64,000 nt of DNA from Chloroflexi bacterium OLB14 (GCA_001567105.1 LMZR01000051.1:1-64000), one strand, 5' to 3'. Positions 25,584-35,035 are shown, numbered from the stretch's first letter. Notes: generated by a model from the letters alone, not told the origin. Translations and numbers: made by a program.

Positions 25584-25637
25584 GCCGCCGTCTTCGGCGG
25601 CGATGATATAAATTAATTCTGCGCCGAGGACGGCGCA
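25584..25637. repeat. REP-like hairpin pair (family A)
   Basis: GCCGCCG-TCTT-CGGCGGC (25584-25601) and TGCGCCG-AGGA-CGGCGCA (25620-25637) are two hairpins in opposite orientation, 18 bases apart, between the SDR and M24 genes. This pairing recurs at 29893-29935 and 36637-36692. Confidence 0.85.
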
Positions 25638-25649
25638 GAGAGCCTAGCA

Positions 25650-26459
25650 TTAAATTTTATGTTTTCGTTTTGAGAAAAAATATGAAATCCAATCCACCAG
25701 TGTTGGGAAAAGTGTAACAAATGTTACAACTATATTCGCCCACCATGGGATAATCATTTTTCGGCGCGGATGTTTAGCAAGTTGAAGAACTTTGCTAGCA
25801 ACATATTCTGAACTCATGTGAACATTGATTCTATGACGAATTGAACCGTATGCTTCATTTTTCCCAATGTGTTGACCAAACTCCGTTTTTGCAAAACCAG
25901 GATAAATAGCACTGACTTTGATTCCAAGTGGAGCAACTTCACGCCGAAGCGAATCAGTGAAGGCACGCAAACCAGCCTTGCTAGCAGAATAACTTGAAAT
26001 TAACGGCGCAGAAATATAACCCGCTACAGAAATCATATTGATGATATGACCTTGACGGCGTTTCAACATGTGTGGCAACACTGCGCGTGTGACTCGCATA
26101 CTGCCAATTAAATTGACGTTGATTAACGTTTCAATATCTCTATCCATTGAATATTCTTCATACCAACCCACGCGACCAATACCTGCGTTGTTAAATAAAA
26201 TATCTATCTGACCATATAAATCAATGGCAGAGTTGACCATGTTCTCAACATCATCAGCATTGACAATATCCACAGGAATTGCAATCGCTTCGCCACCATC
26301 ATCTTGAATGCGTGATGCTAACGTTTGTAAACGGTCAATGCGACGGGCGGCAAGCACAACTTTACAACCTTCATTTGCAAATAACCAAGCCGCATCTTCA
26401 CCAAACCCCGAAGATGCACCTGTGATGAGAACTATTTTGTTTTCAAGAGAGATAGCCAT
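25650..26459 (-). CDS. SDR family NAD(P)-dependent oxidoreductase
   Basis: Classical short-chain dehydrogenase of 269 residues from the chosen start. It has the cofactor motif TGASSGFG, the NNAG motif (DILFNNAGIG), a catalytic Ser in INMISVAGY, and Tyr/Lys in YSASKAGLRAF. The C-terminus has a hydrophobic basic tail (VTFVTLFPTLVDWISYFFSKRKHKI, shown to be one helix plus positive end), which may attach it to the membrane. I prefer the ATG at 26459; the one at 26498 adds 13 residues not seen in the family. The substrate is unknown. It is divergent from the nuclease-like gene. Confidence 0.9.
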   Translation of the reverse strand: MAISLENKIVLITGASSGFGEDAAWLFANEGCKVVLAARRIDRLQTLASRIQDDGGEAIAIPVDIVNADDVENMVNSAIDLYGQIDILFNNAGIGRVGWYEEYSMDRDIETLINVNLIGSMRVTRAVLPHMLKRRQGHIINMISVAGYISAPLISSYSASKAGLRAFTDSLRREVAPLGIKVSAIYPGFAKTEFGQHIGKNEAYGSIRHRINVHMSSEYVASKVLQLAKHPRRKMIIPWWANIVVTFVTLFPTLVDWISYFFSKRKHKI

Positions 26460-26568
26460 AGTGAGGTCAATTGTAAAATAAAAATGCAAAACGGGCATAA
26501 CAGTTATGTTGTGTATTTTGTTATCAAATCATGAAAGCCTCGCAATTATTAAGATTTATAATATAGGA

Positions 26569-27397
26569 ATGCCCAAGACAAAAAATAACAAAGAATTACT
26601 TGTAGCCTTACTTCCCAAAAAATCAGCACTTGATATCTTAAAAAGTGAACTTTGGTATCACATTCCAGTAAACAATGTACCGATAAAATGGCAAGAAGGT
26701 TGGCGACCTAAAATAATGGCTTTTTATCAAGGAAAAGTTTTTGGTAAGGAAGAATCTTATCAAATTCAATATTTCGGTGATGTTAAACAGGTTGATGTTG
26801 TAAAACGTAAAGAACTTTTCCCCAATGATGAAGATAATTTAGAAAAAGCAGAAAACTGGTATTACAAAGTTCAATTAGATAGATTACAACTACGATATAA
26901 GCCTATTATAAGTTTTCGCCCACGTCGTTTGGTTTTTATTCCAACAACCCTTGAGAAGTTTGAAAATGCAGATCAAATTAATGATCTGTTTGATGATAGC
27001 CCGCTTGAGGATAGATTATGGAAAGCCTTGAAGTATATTAATATTTTTGCTGAACGACAGTGGAAAATTGTAGTCGAAAACAAAAAATATATATTGGATT
27101 TTGCAATTTTTTGTAATAATGGAAAACTGGCTATTGAAACTGATGGTTATACAACGCACCACGACTCTATAGAAAAAAATTGACTATGATACATGGCGAA
27201 GAAATGATATTGAAATTGATAAATGGAGATTTTTGCATTACACCACTAATCAAGTGCAAGACAATTGGACGCCCTATCTTGCACAAATTCAAAAAGTAAT
27301 AGACCAACTTGGAGGCGTTGAAATGCCAGAAAAATATTCACCTAAAATAAGTGAAGAAAAAGGTGAATATATAATTGATTACGAAGAACCTTTGTAA
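26569..27397 (+). pseudogene. PD-(D/E)xK nuclease-like protein, split by a one-base insertion
   Basis: The first frame (from ATG 26569) gives about 204 residues and ends ETDGYTTHHDSIEKN. The next frame continues without stop to 27397 with DYDTWRRNDIEIDKWRFLHY and more. Removing one of seven A (27173-27179) joins them as SIEKIDYDTWRRND. The join creates the pattern LDFAIFCNNGKLAIETDG ... W..ND.E....RFL, like DUF559/VSR-type endonuclease domains (Asp, then Glu-x-Asp-Gly). The first ~130 residues are not recognised. It is divergent from the SDR gene and ends 5 bases before the end of lon (convergent). Confidence 0.75.
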
Positions 27398-27402
27398 AAA
27401 AA

Positions 27403-29865
27403 TTACTCGTCATCTTGTGTATCTTTCTTCTTCACCTTCGGTGGTTCGATTACAGAATGCTTTCCTAAAGCAATCTCCAAAACATCATCCATGTGTTTGA
27501 CTGGCACAATTTTTAATTCAGATTTTGCAGTCTTCGGTAAATCCACCAAGTCTTTGAGATTCTTTTCGGGCAATAAAACAGTTTTCAGTCCAGCACGATG
27601 CGCGGCTAAAACTTTTTCACGCACACCACCGATTGGAAGCACACGTCCACGCAATGTGATTTCGCCAGTCATGCCTACATGTTTTGAAACAGGTCTACCA
27701 GTTAATGCAGATGTAATTGCAGTTGCCATTGTTATCCCAGCCGATGGACCATCTTTTGGAATGCCACCTTCGGGCATGTGAATGTGAATATCAAAACGCT
27801 CAAAAATTTCCATATCAATTTTCAAAGCAGCAGCACGAGACTTAATATACGTCATCGCCGCTTGTGCTGATTCTTGCATCACTTCACCCATTTGCCCCGT
27901 CATTTGCAAACCACCTTTGCCTTCAAAAATAGCAACTTCAACGGGCATAATTTCTCCGCCAGTTTCCGTCCATGCCAAACTTGTAGCAACACCAACTTCA
28001 TCATTGCGTTCGGCTTCGGCTTGAAACACTTGTTGCGGACCCAATAACTTTTCAATCATATCGGCACTGACAACAGCAGGATATTTTTTTGATTCCGCTT
28101 TCAAACGTGCAATTTTTCTACACACGCGATTGATTTCTCTTTCCAGTCCGCGCACGCCTGCTTCATAAGTATATTCACGGATAATTTTTTGTAACGCTTC
28201 AGTATCGAACTTCAAGTTGAGTTCTTCAATTCCATTTTCTTCTATCTGACGGGGAATCAAATAGCGATTAGCAATTTCCAATTTTTCTTCTTCTATATAA
28301 CCAGCAAATTCGATTACTTCCATTCGATCTAACAATGGCGCAGGGATTGTAGATAATGAATTAGCAGTTGTCACAAACATCACTTTGGATAAATCAAATG
28401 GCAATTCCAAATAATGATCACTGAAAGCATTATTTTGTTCAGGGTCTAACACTTCTAACATCGCAGAAGCAGGGTCGCCGCGAAAATCGGAATAGAGTTT
28501 ATCAATCTCATCCAACATAAACAGCGGATTTGACGTACCTGCTCGCTTCATGGTTTGAATCACACGCCCAGGCAATGCACCGATGTATGTTCTTCGATGT
28601 CCGCGAATTTCTGCTTCATCACGCACGCCACCTAATGACACTCTGACAAATTTTCTGCCTAACGCATCTGCAATTGACCGACCTAATGAAGTCTTCCCCA
28701 CACCAGGCGGACCCACAAAACATAAAATTGGTTGTCTTTCTTTTTTCGGTTTCAACGAGCGTACTGCGATATATTCTAAAATTCTTTCTTTGGCTTTCTT
28801 CAAACCGAAATGATCACGTTCTAAAATCTTCGCCGCGTTTTTAACATCTAAATTATCTGGCGTTAAATTATTCCATGGCAATTCTAAAATCCAATCAATA
28901 TAAGTGCGGATGATTCCCACTTCGGGCGCCATCGGTGGCATTTGATTAAGTCGTTCAACTTCTTTTAATGCAACTTTTTTGGCTTCTTCTGGTAAATTAG
29001 CGGCTTCGACTTTCTTTTTAATATCCACTGCATCGCGTGTAAAAATATCACCTTCACCCAATTCAGTTTGGATTTGCTTCATCTGCTCGCGCAAATAAAA
29101 CTCACGCTGATTTTTATCCACTTCATCTTGCACACGTGCATGGATTTCATCTTCTAACTCAAGCACATCTACTTCTTGCGCCAACAACGTATTCAATTGA
29201 CCTAAACGTGTTTTCGGGTCAAGAATTAATAACAAACGTAATTTGGCTTCATAAGTGAGCGCCAAAGATGTTGTCACCATATCTGCTAGCCAACCAGGCT
29301 CGGCGATGTTCAATGCAAACAAATGTGATTCTTCTGGAATTGAACGATCTAATTGAATACAGCGTTCAAATAAATTTACAACTGAACGCATCAAGGCTTG
29401 TGTTTGTTTATCCGCATCAGTTGATTCATGAATCACACGCGCTCGCACTTTGATATATGGCTTCAAACGAATAAACTCAACAATTTCAACACGCCTACGT
29501 CCTTGCACTAATGCTGAACGCGAACCATCAGGCATATTTAACAAACGCCCCACTGCCATTTCTACACCAATCGGTAAAAAATCTTCTGCACCTGGTTCAT
29601 TTGTTTCAGGGTCACGTTGTGTTAAACCAATTACAGTATGTTCGCGTGCTAGTGCATCTTGCAAAGCCATCAACGAACCTTCACGCCCCACAAATATCGG
29701 CGAAACCATGCGCGGAAAAATCACCATATCACGCAATGGCAACACCGCCGCTTCAATCAAACCATCTTCATTCGCTTCCAAATTCGGAATGCGATATAAC
29801 TCTTCAGTTCGTTGCGAAAGTGTTAAATCAAAATTATCTTCTTCAGTCCAATTCGGTTGGGTCAT
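27403..29865 (-). CDS. lon: endopeptidase La (Lon protease)
   Basis: ATP-dependent cytosolic protease of 820 residues. The N-terminal LON substrate domain begins at LPLRDMVIFPRMVSPIFVG (about 42-60), followed by a coiled-coil region (REFYLREQMKQIQTELGEGD). The AAA+ module has Walker A GPPGVGKTSLGRS and Walker B LFMLDEIDKL. The protease domain has catalytic Ser in PKDGPSAGITMA and Lys in VREKVLAAHRAG. All elements of a full LonA are present. The start at 29865 gives a short acidic N-terminal tail. It follows folC on the same strand, with a REP-like pair between them. Confidence 0.97.
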   Translation of the reverse strand: MTQPNWTEEDNFDLTLSQRTEELYRIPNLEANEDGLIEAAVLPLRDMVIFPRMVSPIFVGREGSLMALQDALAREHTVIGLTQRDPETNEPGAEDFLPIGVEMAVGRLLNMPDGSRSALVQGRRRVEIVEFIRLKPYIKVRARVIHESTDADKQTQALMRSVVNLFERCIQLDRSIPEESHLFALNIAEPGWLADMVTTSLALTYEAKLRLLLILDPKTRLGQLNTLLAQEVDVLELEDEIHARVQDEVDKNQREFYLREQMKQIQTELGEGDIFTRDAVDIKKKVEAANLPEEAKKVALKEVERLNQMPPMAPEVGIIRTYIDWILELPWNNLTPDNLDVKNAAKILERDHFGLKKAKERILEYIAVRSLKPKKERQPILCFVGPPGVGKTSLGRSIADALGRKFVRVSLGGVRDEAEIRGHRRTYIGALPGRVIQTMKRAGTSNPLFMLDEIDKLYSDFRGDPASAMLEVLDPEQNNAFSDHYLELPFDLSKVMFVTTANSLSTIPAPLLDRMEVIEFAGYIEEEKLEIANRYLIPRQIEENGIEELNLKFDTEALQKIIREYTYEAGVRGLEREINRVCRKIARLKAESKKYPAVVSADMIEKLLGPQQVFQAEAERNDEVGVATSLAWTETGGEIMPVEVAIFEGKGGLQMTGQMGEVMQESAQAAMTYIKSRAAALKIDMEIFERFDIHIHMPEGGIPKDGPSAGITMATAITSALTGRPVSKHVGMTGEITLRGRVLPIGGVREKVLAAHRAGLKTVLLPEKNLKDLVDLPKTAKSELKIVPVKHMDDVLEIALGKHSVIEPPKVKKKDTQDDE

Positions 29866-29892
29866 TCAATAACTTCCATTTCAATTTGCTCC

Positions 29893-29935
29893 CTTCGCCG
29901 TCCTCGGCGAAGGAGTCGCCGCCGAGGACGGCGGC
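29893..29935. repeat. REP-like hairpin pair (family A), folC-lon gap
   Basis: CTTCGCCG-TCCT-CGGCGAAG (29893-29912) and GCCGCCG-AGGA-CGGCGGC (29918-29935) are in opposite orientation. The second touches the folC stop codon. Confidence 0.85.
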
Positions 29936-31242
29936 TAAAGCAAGTTTAGATTATTCCATTCTCTCATTACTTCCGCTGTCACAAACATCGAACCAGCGGA
30001 TAATACAATGCTACCATCTTTTGCGGATAATTCTAACGCACGCTTCAACGCATCTTTGACAGGAAAAACCGCTTCGGACTTAATTTCAAGTTGGTTCGCC
30101 AAACTGACAATTTTTTCTACATCCAATGCTCTGGGATGCTCCGCTTTGGTGACGATGATTTTTTCAATCTTTGATTTCAATACTGAAAACATATCTAAAA
30201 TATTTTTATCTTCTGAGGCACCAAAAATTAAATACACTTTTTGATTCGGAAAGTATTCTTGCAAAGTTTCATCCAGCCGCAGAAAAGAATCAAGATTATG
30301 AGCAGAATCAAATATCAGCGTGGGGTTGAAGCGCACAATTTCAAATCTAGCGGGCCACTTCACGTTTGCAAATCCATCTTTGATTTGTTCATCAGAAATT
30401 TTAATCCCACTTTTTTTCAAAGCAGTATAAGCAGTGGTAGCGTTTTCGATTTGATGTTTGCCGAGCAGAGGAATGCTGAATGATGAATTATGAATGATGA
30501 ATTTTTGACCTTGCAATGTTGATTCAACAAATTCAGGTTTTATATCTTTTCCAACCAAAGTAAACTCGCATTCCTCTAATTTGGCTACACGCAGAATAAC
30601 TTCGAGGGCTTCATCTTTTTGTGGTGACGAAACAACTGGAATTTTATTTTTTATAATGCCTGCTTTTTCACCAGCGATTAATGCTAATGTATTTCCTAAC
30701 ACAGCCGTGTGATCATAAGACAACGAAGTGATAACTGAAACATTGGGCGTGACGATATTGGTTGCATCCAATCGCCCACCGAGACCAACTTCAAACACAG
30801 CGGCAGTGACGTTATATTTTGCAAAAGCAAGAAACGCTAAAGCGGTTGTGATTTCAAATGTGGTTAACTTTTCTATCTTGGCAACATGCGGTTTGATTTC
30901 ATCAACAAGATCGATAAGTTGTGCATGTGAAATTGCTTCACCATTAATTTGAATGCGTTCAACAAAATCCAACAAATGTGGTGACGTATATAAACCTGTT
31001 TTGTATCCCGCTGCTTTCAACGCCGATGCACACAAAGCAGAGACTGATCCTTTGCCTTTCGTCCCAGCCACATGAATGATGGGATATTTTTTTTGTGGAT
31101 TTCCCAAAGACTCCATCAATGCAAACATGCGATTCAAGTTAAAATCTGCCTTTGCTAATTCGGAAGAATGTTTAAGGCTATAATCCACGAAGGAGTAGAG
31201 ATAGTCTAGGGCTTGGTTGTATTGGGTTTCGGTATCGGTCAT
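29935..31242 (-). CDS. folC: bifunctional folylpolyglutamate synthase / dihydrofolate synthase
   Basis: FolC adds glutamate to dihydropteroate and to folates in the cytosol. The 435-residue product has the Mur-ligase P-loop HVAGTKGKGSVSALCAS (about 61-77) and the family motif GLYTSPHLLDFVERI. It also has a metal/phosphate region VFEVGLGGRLDATNIV, SYDHTAVLGNTLALIAGEKAGI and the C-terminal domain RFNPTLIFDSAHNLDSF. Length and order are normal. It is upstream of lon on the same strand. It diverges from a small, damaged membrane-protein region on the plus strand. Confidence 0.95.
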   Translation of the reverse strand: MTDTETQYNQALDYLYSFVDYSLKHSSELAKADFNLNRMFALMESLGNPQKKYPIIHVAGTKGKGSVSALCASALKAAGYKTGLYTSPHLLDFVERIQINGEAISHAQLIDLVDEIKPHVAKIEKLTTFEITTALAFLAFAKYNVTAAVFEVGLGGRLDATNIVTPNVSVITSLSYDHTAVLGNTLALIAGEKAGIIKNKIPVVSSPQKDEALEVILRVAKLEECEFTLVGKDIKPEFVESTLQGQKFIIHNSSFSIPLLGKHQIENATTAYTALKKSGIKISDEQIKDGFANVKWPARFEIVRFNPTLIFDSAHNLDSFLRLDETLQEYFPNQKVYLIFGASEDKNILDMFSVLKSKIEKIIVTKAEHPRALDVEKIVSLANQLEIKSEAVFPVKDALKRALELSAKDGSIVLSAGSMFVTAEVMREWNNLNLL

Positions 31243-31333
31243 GGGAAGATTGTAATGCGTGATTCGGAATGCGTAAACTTGTAATTGGTAATTGGTAACT
31301 TCAAAAATAATGCATTAAGGTAGAAAAATAAAA

Positions 31334-31716
31334 ATGGAAAACAATTCTTCTAATTTTGGGAAACTTTTTTTTAATCACTTCTATTGCCATTATGATATTC
31401 ATCGTTTTACTTCTTGTTGTGTCAGGCAATGTGGGTACGTTAATATTGTTAATAATAGTTTTTGGGATTGCCTCTCTGCCTGTAATAATTATTTTTAATC
31501 AGTTAAACAAAATAAACAAAGAAAATAACCGCCTCTGAAGATAAAAATATTGATGGGGCATGGTATTCCAATCGCTACATGAAAAAGGTTTACGAAGCAT
31601 ACAACATCCAAGAGGAAAAAGAAGAAATATCGATGAAGAAATACCACAAAATAAGAACACAAAACGTAGAAAAACTTTTCTGGGCAATAATGAAAAAGAA
31701 AAAGGTATTTTTGTAG
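31334..31716 (+). pseudogene. small membrane protein, apparently with two one-base insertions
   Basis: From the ATG at 31334 the frame gives MENNSSNFGKLF. The frame then changes at a T8 run (31365-31372). Removing one T gives KLFLITSIAIMIFIVLLLVV and a second membrane helix, down to NQLNKINKE. Around 31530 the frame shifts again. Taking one A away gives EITASEDKNIDGAWYSNRYM followed by KKVYEAYNIQEEKEEISMKK to a stop at 31716. The hydrophobic-to-charged order looks like one protein of ~126 residues with two membrane spans. I do not recognise a family, and the second change is less certain than the first. Confidence 0.5.
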
Positions 31717-32075
31717 AGCAAACAACACTTTCTAATTTTGAAATTGAAGAGATAAAAAACAAAGTCAAATTTTACAAAAATATTTCTATTGCTTGTACTG
31801 TATTATTTTTTCTATTAGGAGCACTTTATTTTTTAATAGAAAAATATTATCCTAATATCTTCGACATATTAATTAATGATGCTAGAATCAATTTTTTCTA
31901 CTCACTATTAATACTTAGCTCTTTAGTAATTCATTATATTGCTGATTTATTAGGAAACAAGGAATTATCCAAAATCGAAAAAACAAAACTTAATATTGGT
32001 ATTTTCCTTCAATTGTTATTGCACCTCTTCCTTATCAGCATACTTATATATAGTTTTTTCATATCTCCTCAATAA
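31560..32075 (+). CDS. hypothetical membrane protein with uncertain N-terminus
   Basis: The open frame from ATG 31560 encodes 171 residues. The last ~110 look real: a charged stretch (NFEIEEIKNKVKFYKNIS), then three membrane helices (IACTVLFFLLGALYFLI, FFYSLLILSSLVIHYI, IFLQLLLHLFLISILIYSFF). The first ~45 residues overlap the previous gene in another frame and have the odd composition of an out-of-frame reading. Either the start is wrong or one missing base near the A-rich stretch at 31690-31705 joins it to the upstream frame. No family is recognised. It ends 3 bases before the DUF503 gene. Confidence 0.55.
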   Translation: MVFQSLHEKGLRSIQHPRGKRRNIDEEIPQNKNTKRRKTFLGNNEKEKGIFVEQTTLSNFEIEEIKNKVKFYKNISIACTVLFFLLGALYFLIEKYYPNIFDILINDARINFFYSLLILSSLVIHYIADLLGNKELSKIEKTKLNIGIFLQLLLHLFLISILIYSFFISPQ

Positions 32076-32078
32076 TTC

Positions 32079-32363
32079 ATGCTCGCCACCCTCACCATTC
32101 ATCTGCACCTCCCCGTTTGCTCTTCGCTCAAAGAAAAGCGCGGACGAATCAAACCGCTCATCTCGCGTTTACATCGTGAGTTTAATATTTCCGTCGCCGA
32201 AATGGATTTACAAGATAAATGGGATGAAGCCATTATCACTTGCGCTATGATTGGCAATGACCATGCTTTCTTACAATCCGCGCTACAAAATGTGGCAAAA
32301 TGGGTTGAAGCGAATTGGTCAGATGGCGATGTATGGGATTCTAAAATTGAAACGATTGCATAA
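32079..32363 (+). CDS. DUF503 family protein (YlxP-like)
   Basis: A 94-residue protein with the DUF503 pattern: TIHLHLPVCSSLKEKRGRIK (about 5-24), then PLISRLHREFNISVAEMD and WDEAIITCAMIGNDHAFLQS. The family is a small cytosolic ferredoxin-like fold protein, often found next to rbfA or infB in Firmicutes. Its role is not settled. Here it is separated from that context. It starts directly after the membrane protein and precedes an SDR gene by about 60 bases of ATTACGTA-type repeat. Length is normal. Confidence 0.9.
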   Translation: MLATLTIHLHLPVCSSLKEKRGRIKPLISRLHREFNISVAEMDLQDKWDEAIITCAMIGNDHAFLQSALQNVAKWVEANWSDGDVWDSKIETIA

Positions 32364-32424
32364 TTACGTATTACGAATCACGTATTACGAAATGCGTAAT
32401 GCGTAAAAAAAACAAGGAGATAAA

Positions 32425-33216
32425 ATGGACTTAAAACTCAAAAACAAAATTGCACTTGTCACTGGCGCATCAACAGGTTTGGGATACGCCGCCGCATTGG
32501 GGCTGGCTAAAGAAGGTTGTAAAGTTGTCATCAATGGACGAAATGAAAAAACATTAAACGCTGCTGTTGAAAAAATTCAGAATGAAACAGGTTCACAAGT
32601 TATTGGCGTTATCGGTGATGTCAGCTTGCCTGATGTGCCTGAAAAAATAATTCAACAAACTGTGCAAGCCTTTGGCGGTTTGGATATTCTCATCACCAAC
32701 ACGGGTGGTTCGGCGCATGGCTCTATTGATGTATTAAATGAAGAAGAGTGGCAAAAAGGCATTGACTTATATTTGATGAGTCATGTGCGTTTGATTAAAT
32801 TCGCGTTTCCATACTTGCGGACATCTGATTCTGCTTCCGTGTTAACGATTACTTCCATTGCAGCGAAACAACCCATCCCAAGTTTATTATTATCCAATAG
32901 CATTCGCGCTGGCACGTTAGGATTAACCAAGTCACTTGCATTGGATCATGGCAAAGATGGCATTCGATTTAATTCCATCATCCCAAGTTGGACTATCACA
33001 GAAAGAGTCGCAGAGTTATTATCAGCTCGGGCAACAGCAAACAACTCAACGCTCGAAGAAGAAGCGAAAAAACAAGCCAGTGAAAGTGTCTTCGGTAGAA
33101 TGGCATCCACTGAAGAGTTTGCCAACGTAGCAGTCTTTTTAGTCAGTCCTGCAGCATCGTATGTGACGGGTGTGATGTTAAGTGTAGATGGCGGAAGTTA
33201 TAAAGCAACAATTTAA
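32425..33216 (+). CDS. SDR family oxidoreductase (3-oxoacyl-ACP reductase-like)
   Basis: A 263-residue short-chain dehydrogenase. The cofactor motif is VTGASTGLGYAAALGLAKEG. The NNAG position reads ITNTGG, as in a subgroup that lacks the usual Asn-Asn-Ala-Gly. The active region LTITSIAAKQPIPSLLLSNSIRAGTLG has the catalytic Ser, but where Tyr is expected there is Asn-Ser (SNSIRAG). This also occurs in some family members and weakens the activity prediction. The end, AAFLVSPAASYVTGVMLSVDGG-type (seen as VAVFLVSPAASYVTG and LSVDGG), is standard. A Shine-Dalgarno AAGGAG lies before the start at 32425. Confidence 0.88.
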   Translation: MDLKLKNKIALVTGASTGLGYAAALGLAKEGCKVVINGRNEKTLNAAVEKIQNETGSQVIGVIGDVSLPDVPEKIIQQTVQAFGGLDILITNTGGSAHGSIDVLNEEEWQKGIDLYLMSHVRLIKFAFPYLRTSDSASVLTITSIAAKQPIPSLLLSNSIRAGTLGLTKSLALDHGKDGIRFNSIIPSWTITERVAELLSARATANNSTLEEEAKKQASESVFGRMASTEEFANVAVFLVSPAASYVTGVMLSVDGGSYKATI

Positions 33217-33255
33217 TTTACCATTTATGATTTGCGATTTACGATTGGAAAATTT

Positions 33256-34761
33256 ATGAAAAAACTTTCACGTCTCTCCATCAATTCATTGACAGTTGCA
33301 TTTTTCTTTTTGATAGATAAAGTGTTAGCGTTTGTGCGCACGGGCATCATCTCGCGTCAGTATTCAGATGAAGTGCATTTGTTAGATACATTCAACGCCG
33401 CCAACAATTTGCCCGATGTTTTATTTGCATTGATTTCAGGTGGTGCATTGGCAATGGCGTTTATTCCATTATTGACAGAATATGTAACCACTAAAGATCG
33501 CGCCGCCGCATGGGATTTATTTTCACGCGTGGCGAATTTTGGTTTTGTTATCACAGGTTCATTTGCAATTGTGATTGCAATTTTTGCTCAACAAATTGTG
33601 GATGCAAATTTAGGCATTGCGCCAGGCTTTGGTGCTGAACAAAGAAAATTACTAGCAGAGTTGATGCGATTAAATTTAATCGGCACAGTTATTTTTTCAA
33701 TCAGCGGTTTGGTGATGGCATCTTTACAAGCCAACCAACATTTTATTTTCCCTGCTTTAGCGCCTAGTATGTATAACTTTGGTCAGATTTTTGGTGCAAT
33801 TTATCTTGTGCCACGTTATGGGATTTATGGTTTGGTGTATGGAGTCATCATCGGCGCAGCATTACATTTATTGATTCAATTACCCATGTTATTCAAACTT
33901 GGCTTTAGATGGACTCCTTCATTAGATATTCGCAATATTGGATTAATAGAAGCCTTGAAATTAATGTCACCACGTTTGTTGACTATGTGTGCTATTCAAA
34001 TGATTTTCATCGCCAGAGATAACTTAGCATCACGTTTAGATCAAGTGGGCGCAGTTACTTCTTTAACTTACGGCTGGATGATTATGCAAGTGCCTGAAAC
34101 ATTGCTTGGCACTGCTATTGCAACAGCCATGTTACCTGCCTTAGCAGAACTTGTCGCTCGTGCAGATTGGAAAGAATTTAGGTCAACCATTGAACGTGTC
34201 TTACAAGTTTTAATTTCATTAACCTTACCTGTGGCGGCAGTGATGGCAGCGGGGATTCACCCGCTAGTGCGGGCTGTCTTTGGTTTTGATGAAGAAATCT
34301 CACAGTTAATCACCTTTACAACGCGAGCATATTTAGCAACCTTAACAGGTTATTCAATTCAAGAAATTGCAGCACGGGCTTTTTATGCACGCAAAGAACC
34401 TATGATTCCACTTTACGCCGCTTTGATTCGATTTGCTATATTTTTAGCAGTTGGCATTACAGGTTTAACTTTCTTCTCGCACATTGGCGCACCTGTCATT
34501 GCCTTTGCTGAAATTGCTTTATTAATTGAAGCCATTATTTTATTAAGTTGGCTATCCAAACGCATGCATGAATCAATTCAAACTAACAAGGCTATATTCA
34601 AAGGATTAATTTCAGCAGTTGTAGGCGGAATTGTTACTTATCTCATCGCAGTCTATTTGCCAGGTGGAGCAATCGTCACTGCATTAATTGGCATGACGAT
34701 AGGCGGATTAATTTCCCTAGCCATCGTTTGGTCTGAGGCGAAACAAATTTTTAATCTATAA
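33256..34761 (+). CDS. murJ: lipid II flippase MurJ
   Basis: MurJ moves lipid II across the membrane for peptidoglycan synthesis. The product (501 residues from ATG 33256) has about 14 membrane helices of the MOP/MviN type. It shows the motifs DTFNAANNLPDVLFALISGGALAM (given here as DTFNAANNLPDV and ISGGALAMAFIPLL) and MYNFGQIFGAIYLVPRYGIYG. Charged residues sit within helices, for example RDNLASRLDQVGAVTSLTY. The frame is open 8 codons further up; those residues are not typical. It follows the SDR gene by 39 bases. A gene for this step implies a peptidoglycan wall. Confidence 0.93.
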   Translation: MKKLSRLSINSLTVAFFFLIDKVLAFVRTGIISRQYSDEVHLLDTFNAANNLPDVLFALISGGALAMAFIPLLTEYVTTKDRAAAWDLFSRVANFGFVITGSFAIVIAIFAQQIVDANLGIAPGFGAEQRKLLAELMRLNLIGTVIFSISGLVMASLQANQHFIFPALAPSMYNFGQIFGAIYLVPRYGIYGLVYGVIIGAALHLLIQLPMLFKLGFRWTPSLDIRNIGLIEALKLMSPRLLTMCAIQMIFIARDNLASRLDQVGAVTSLTYGWMIMQVPETLLGTAIATAMLPALAELVARADWKEFRSTIERVLQVLISLTLPVAAVMAAGIHPLVRAVFGFDEEISQLITFTTRAYLATLTGYSIQEIAARAFYARKEPMIPLYAALIRFAIFLAVGITGLTFFSHIGAPVIAFAEIALLIEAIILLSWLSKRMHESIQTNKAIFKGLISAVVGGIVTYLIAVYLPGGAIVTALIGMTIGGLISLAIVWSEAKQIFNL

Positions 34762-34865
34762 AAAAATTCGCACCACAACAAAATGAGATAAGCATAGATG
34801 TTTTCTTTCATCTTTCTTCTTTCATTTCGAGAGTGACTAATAAAGAAGGTAATTTAAAAGATTTA

Positions 34866-34935
34866 ACCACAGAGACCACGAAGATCGCAGAAAAAACCTT
34901 ATAAAGACCTCTGTGGGCTCTGTGTTCTCTGTGGT
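34866..34935. repeat. CACAGAG-type palindromic repeat (family D), copy 2
   Basis: ACCACAGAGACCACGAAG at the left and CTCTGTGTTCTCTGTGGT at the right are inverse copies around a 30-base centre. It lies in the gap of about 270 bases after murJ (34762-35035). Apart from this element and the promoter of the next gene, nothing else is seen there. Confidence 0.8.
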
Positions 34936-35022
34936 AATTGTTTTTTACTCTCCCTTTTCGCCACTCCCTTCATTTCGCCGTTAACCCAAAATAAGAATTT
35001 TTCTTAACCTTACAAAGGAATG

Positions 35023-35028
35023 TATAAT
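35023..35028 (+). promoter_or_regulatory. -10 box 7 bases before the start codon (leaderless layout)
   Basis: TATAAT at 35023-35028 is followed by TCTCTCT and the ATG at 35036. No -35 match better than 3 of 6 is seen at the right distance. The start point would be within a base or two of the ATG, and no Shine-Dalgarno is present. Confidence 0.55.
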
Positions 35029-35035
35029 TCTCTCT

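Noticed and set aside
29511..30059. 182-residue ORF opposite lon and folC
   Set aside because: It lies on the opposite strand of two well-supported genes and crosses the repeat pair between them.
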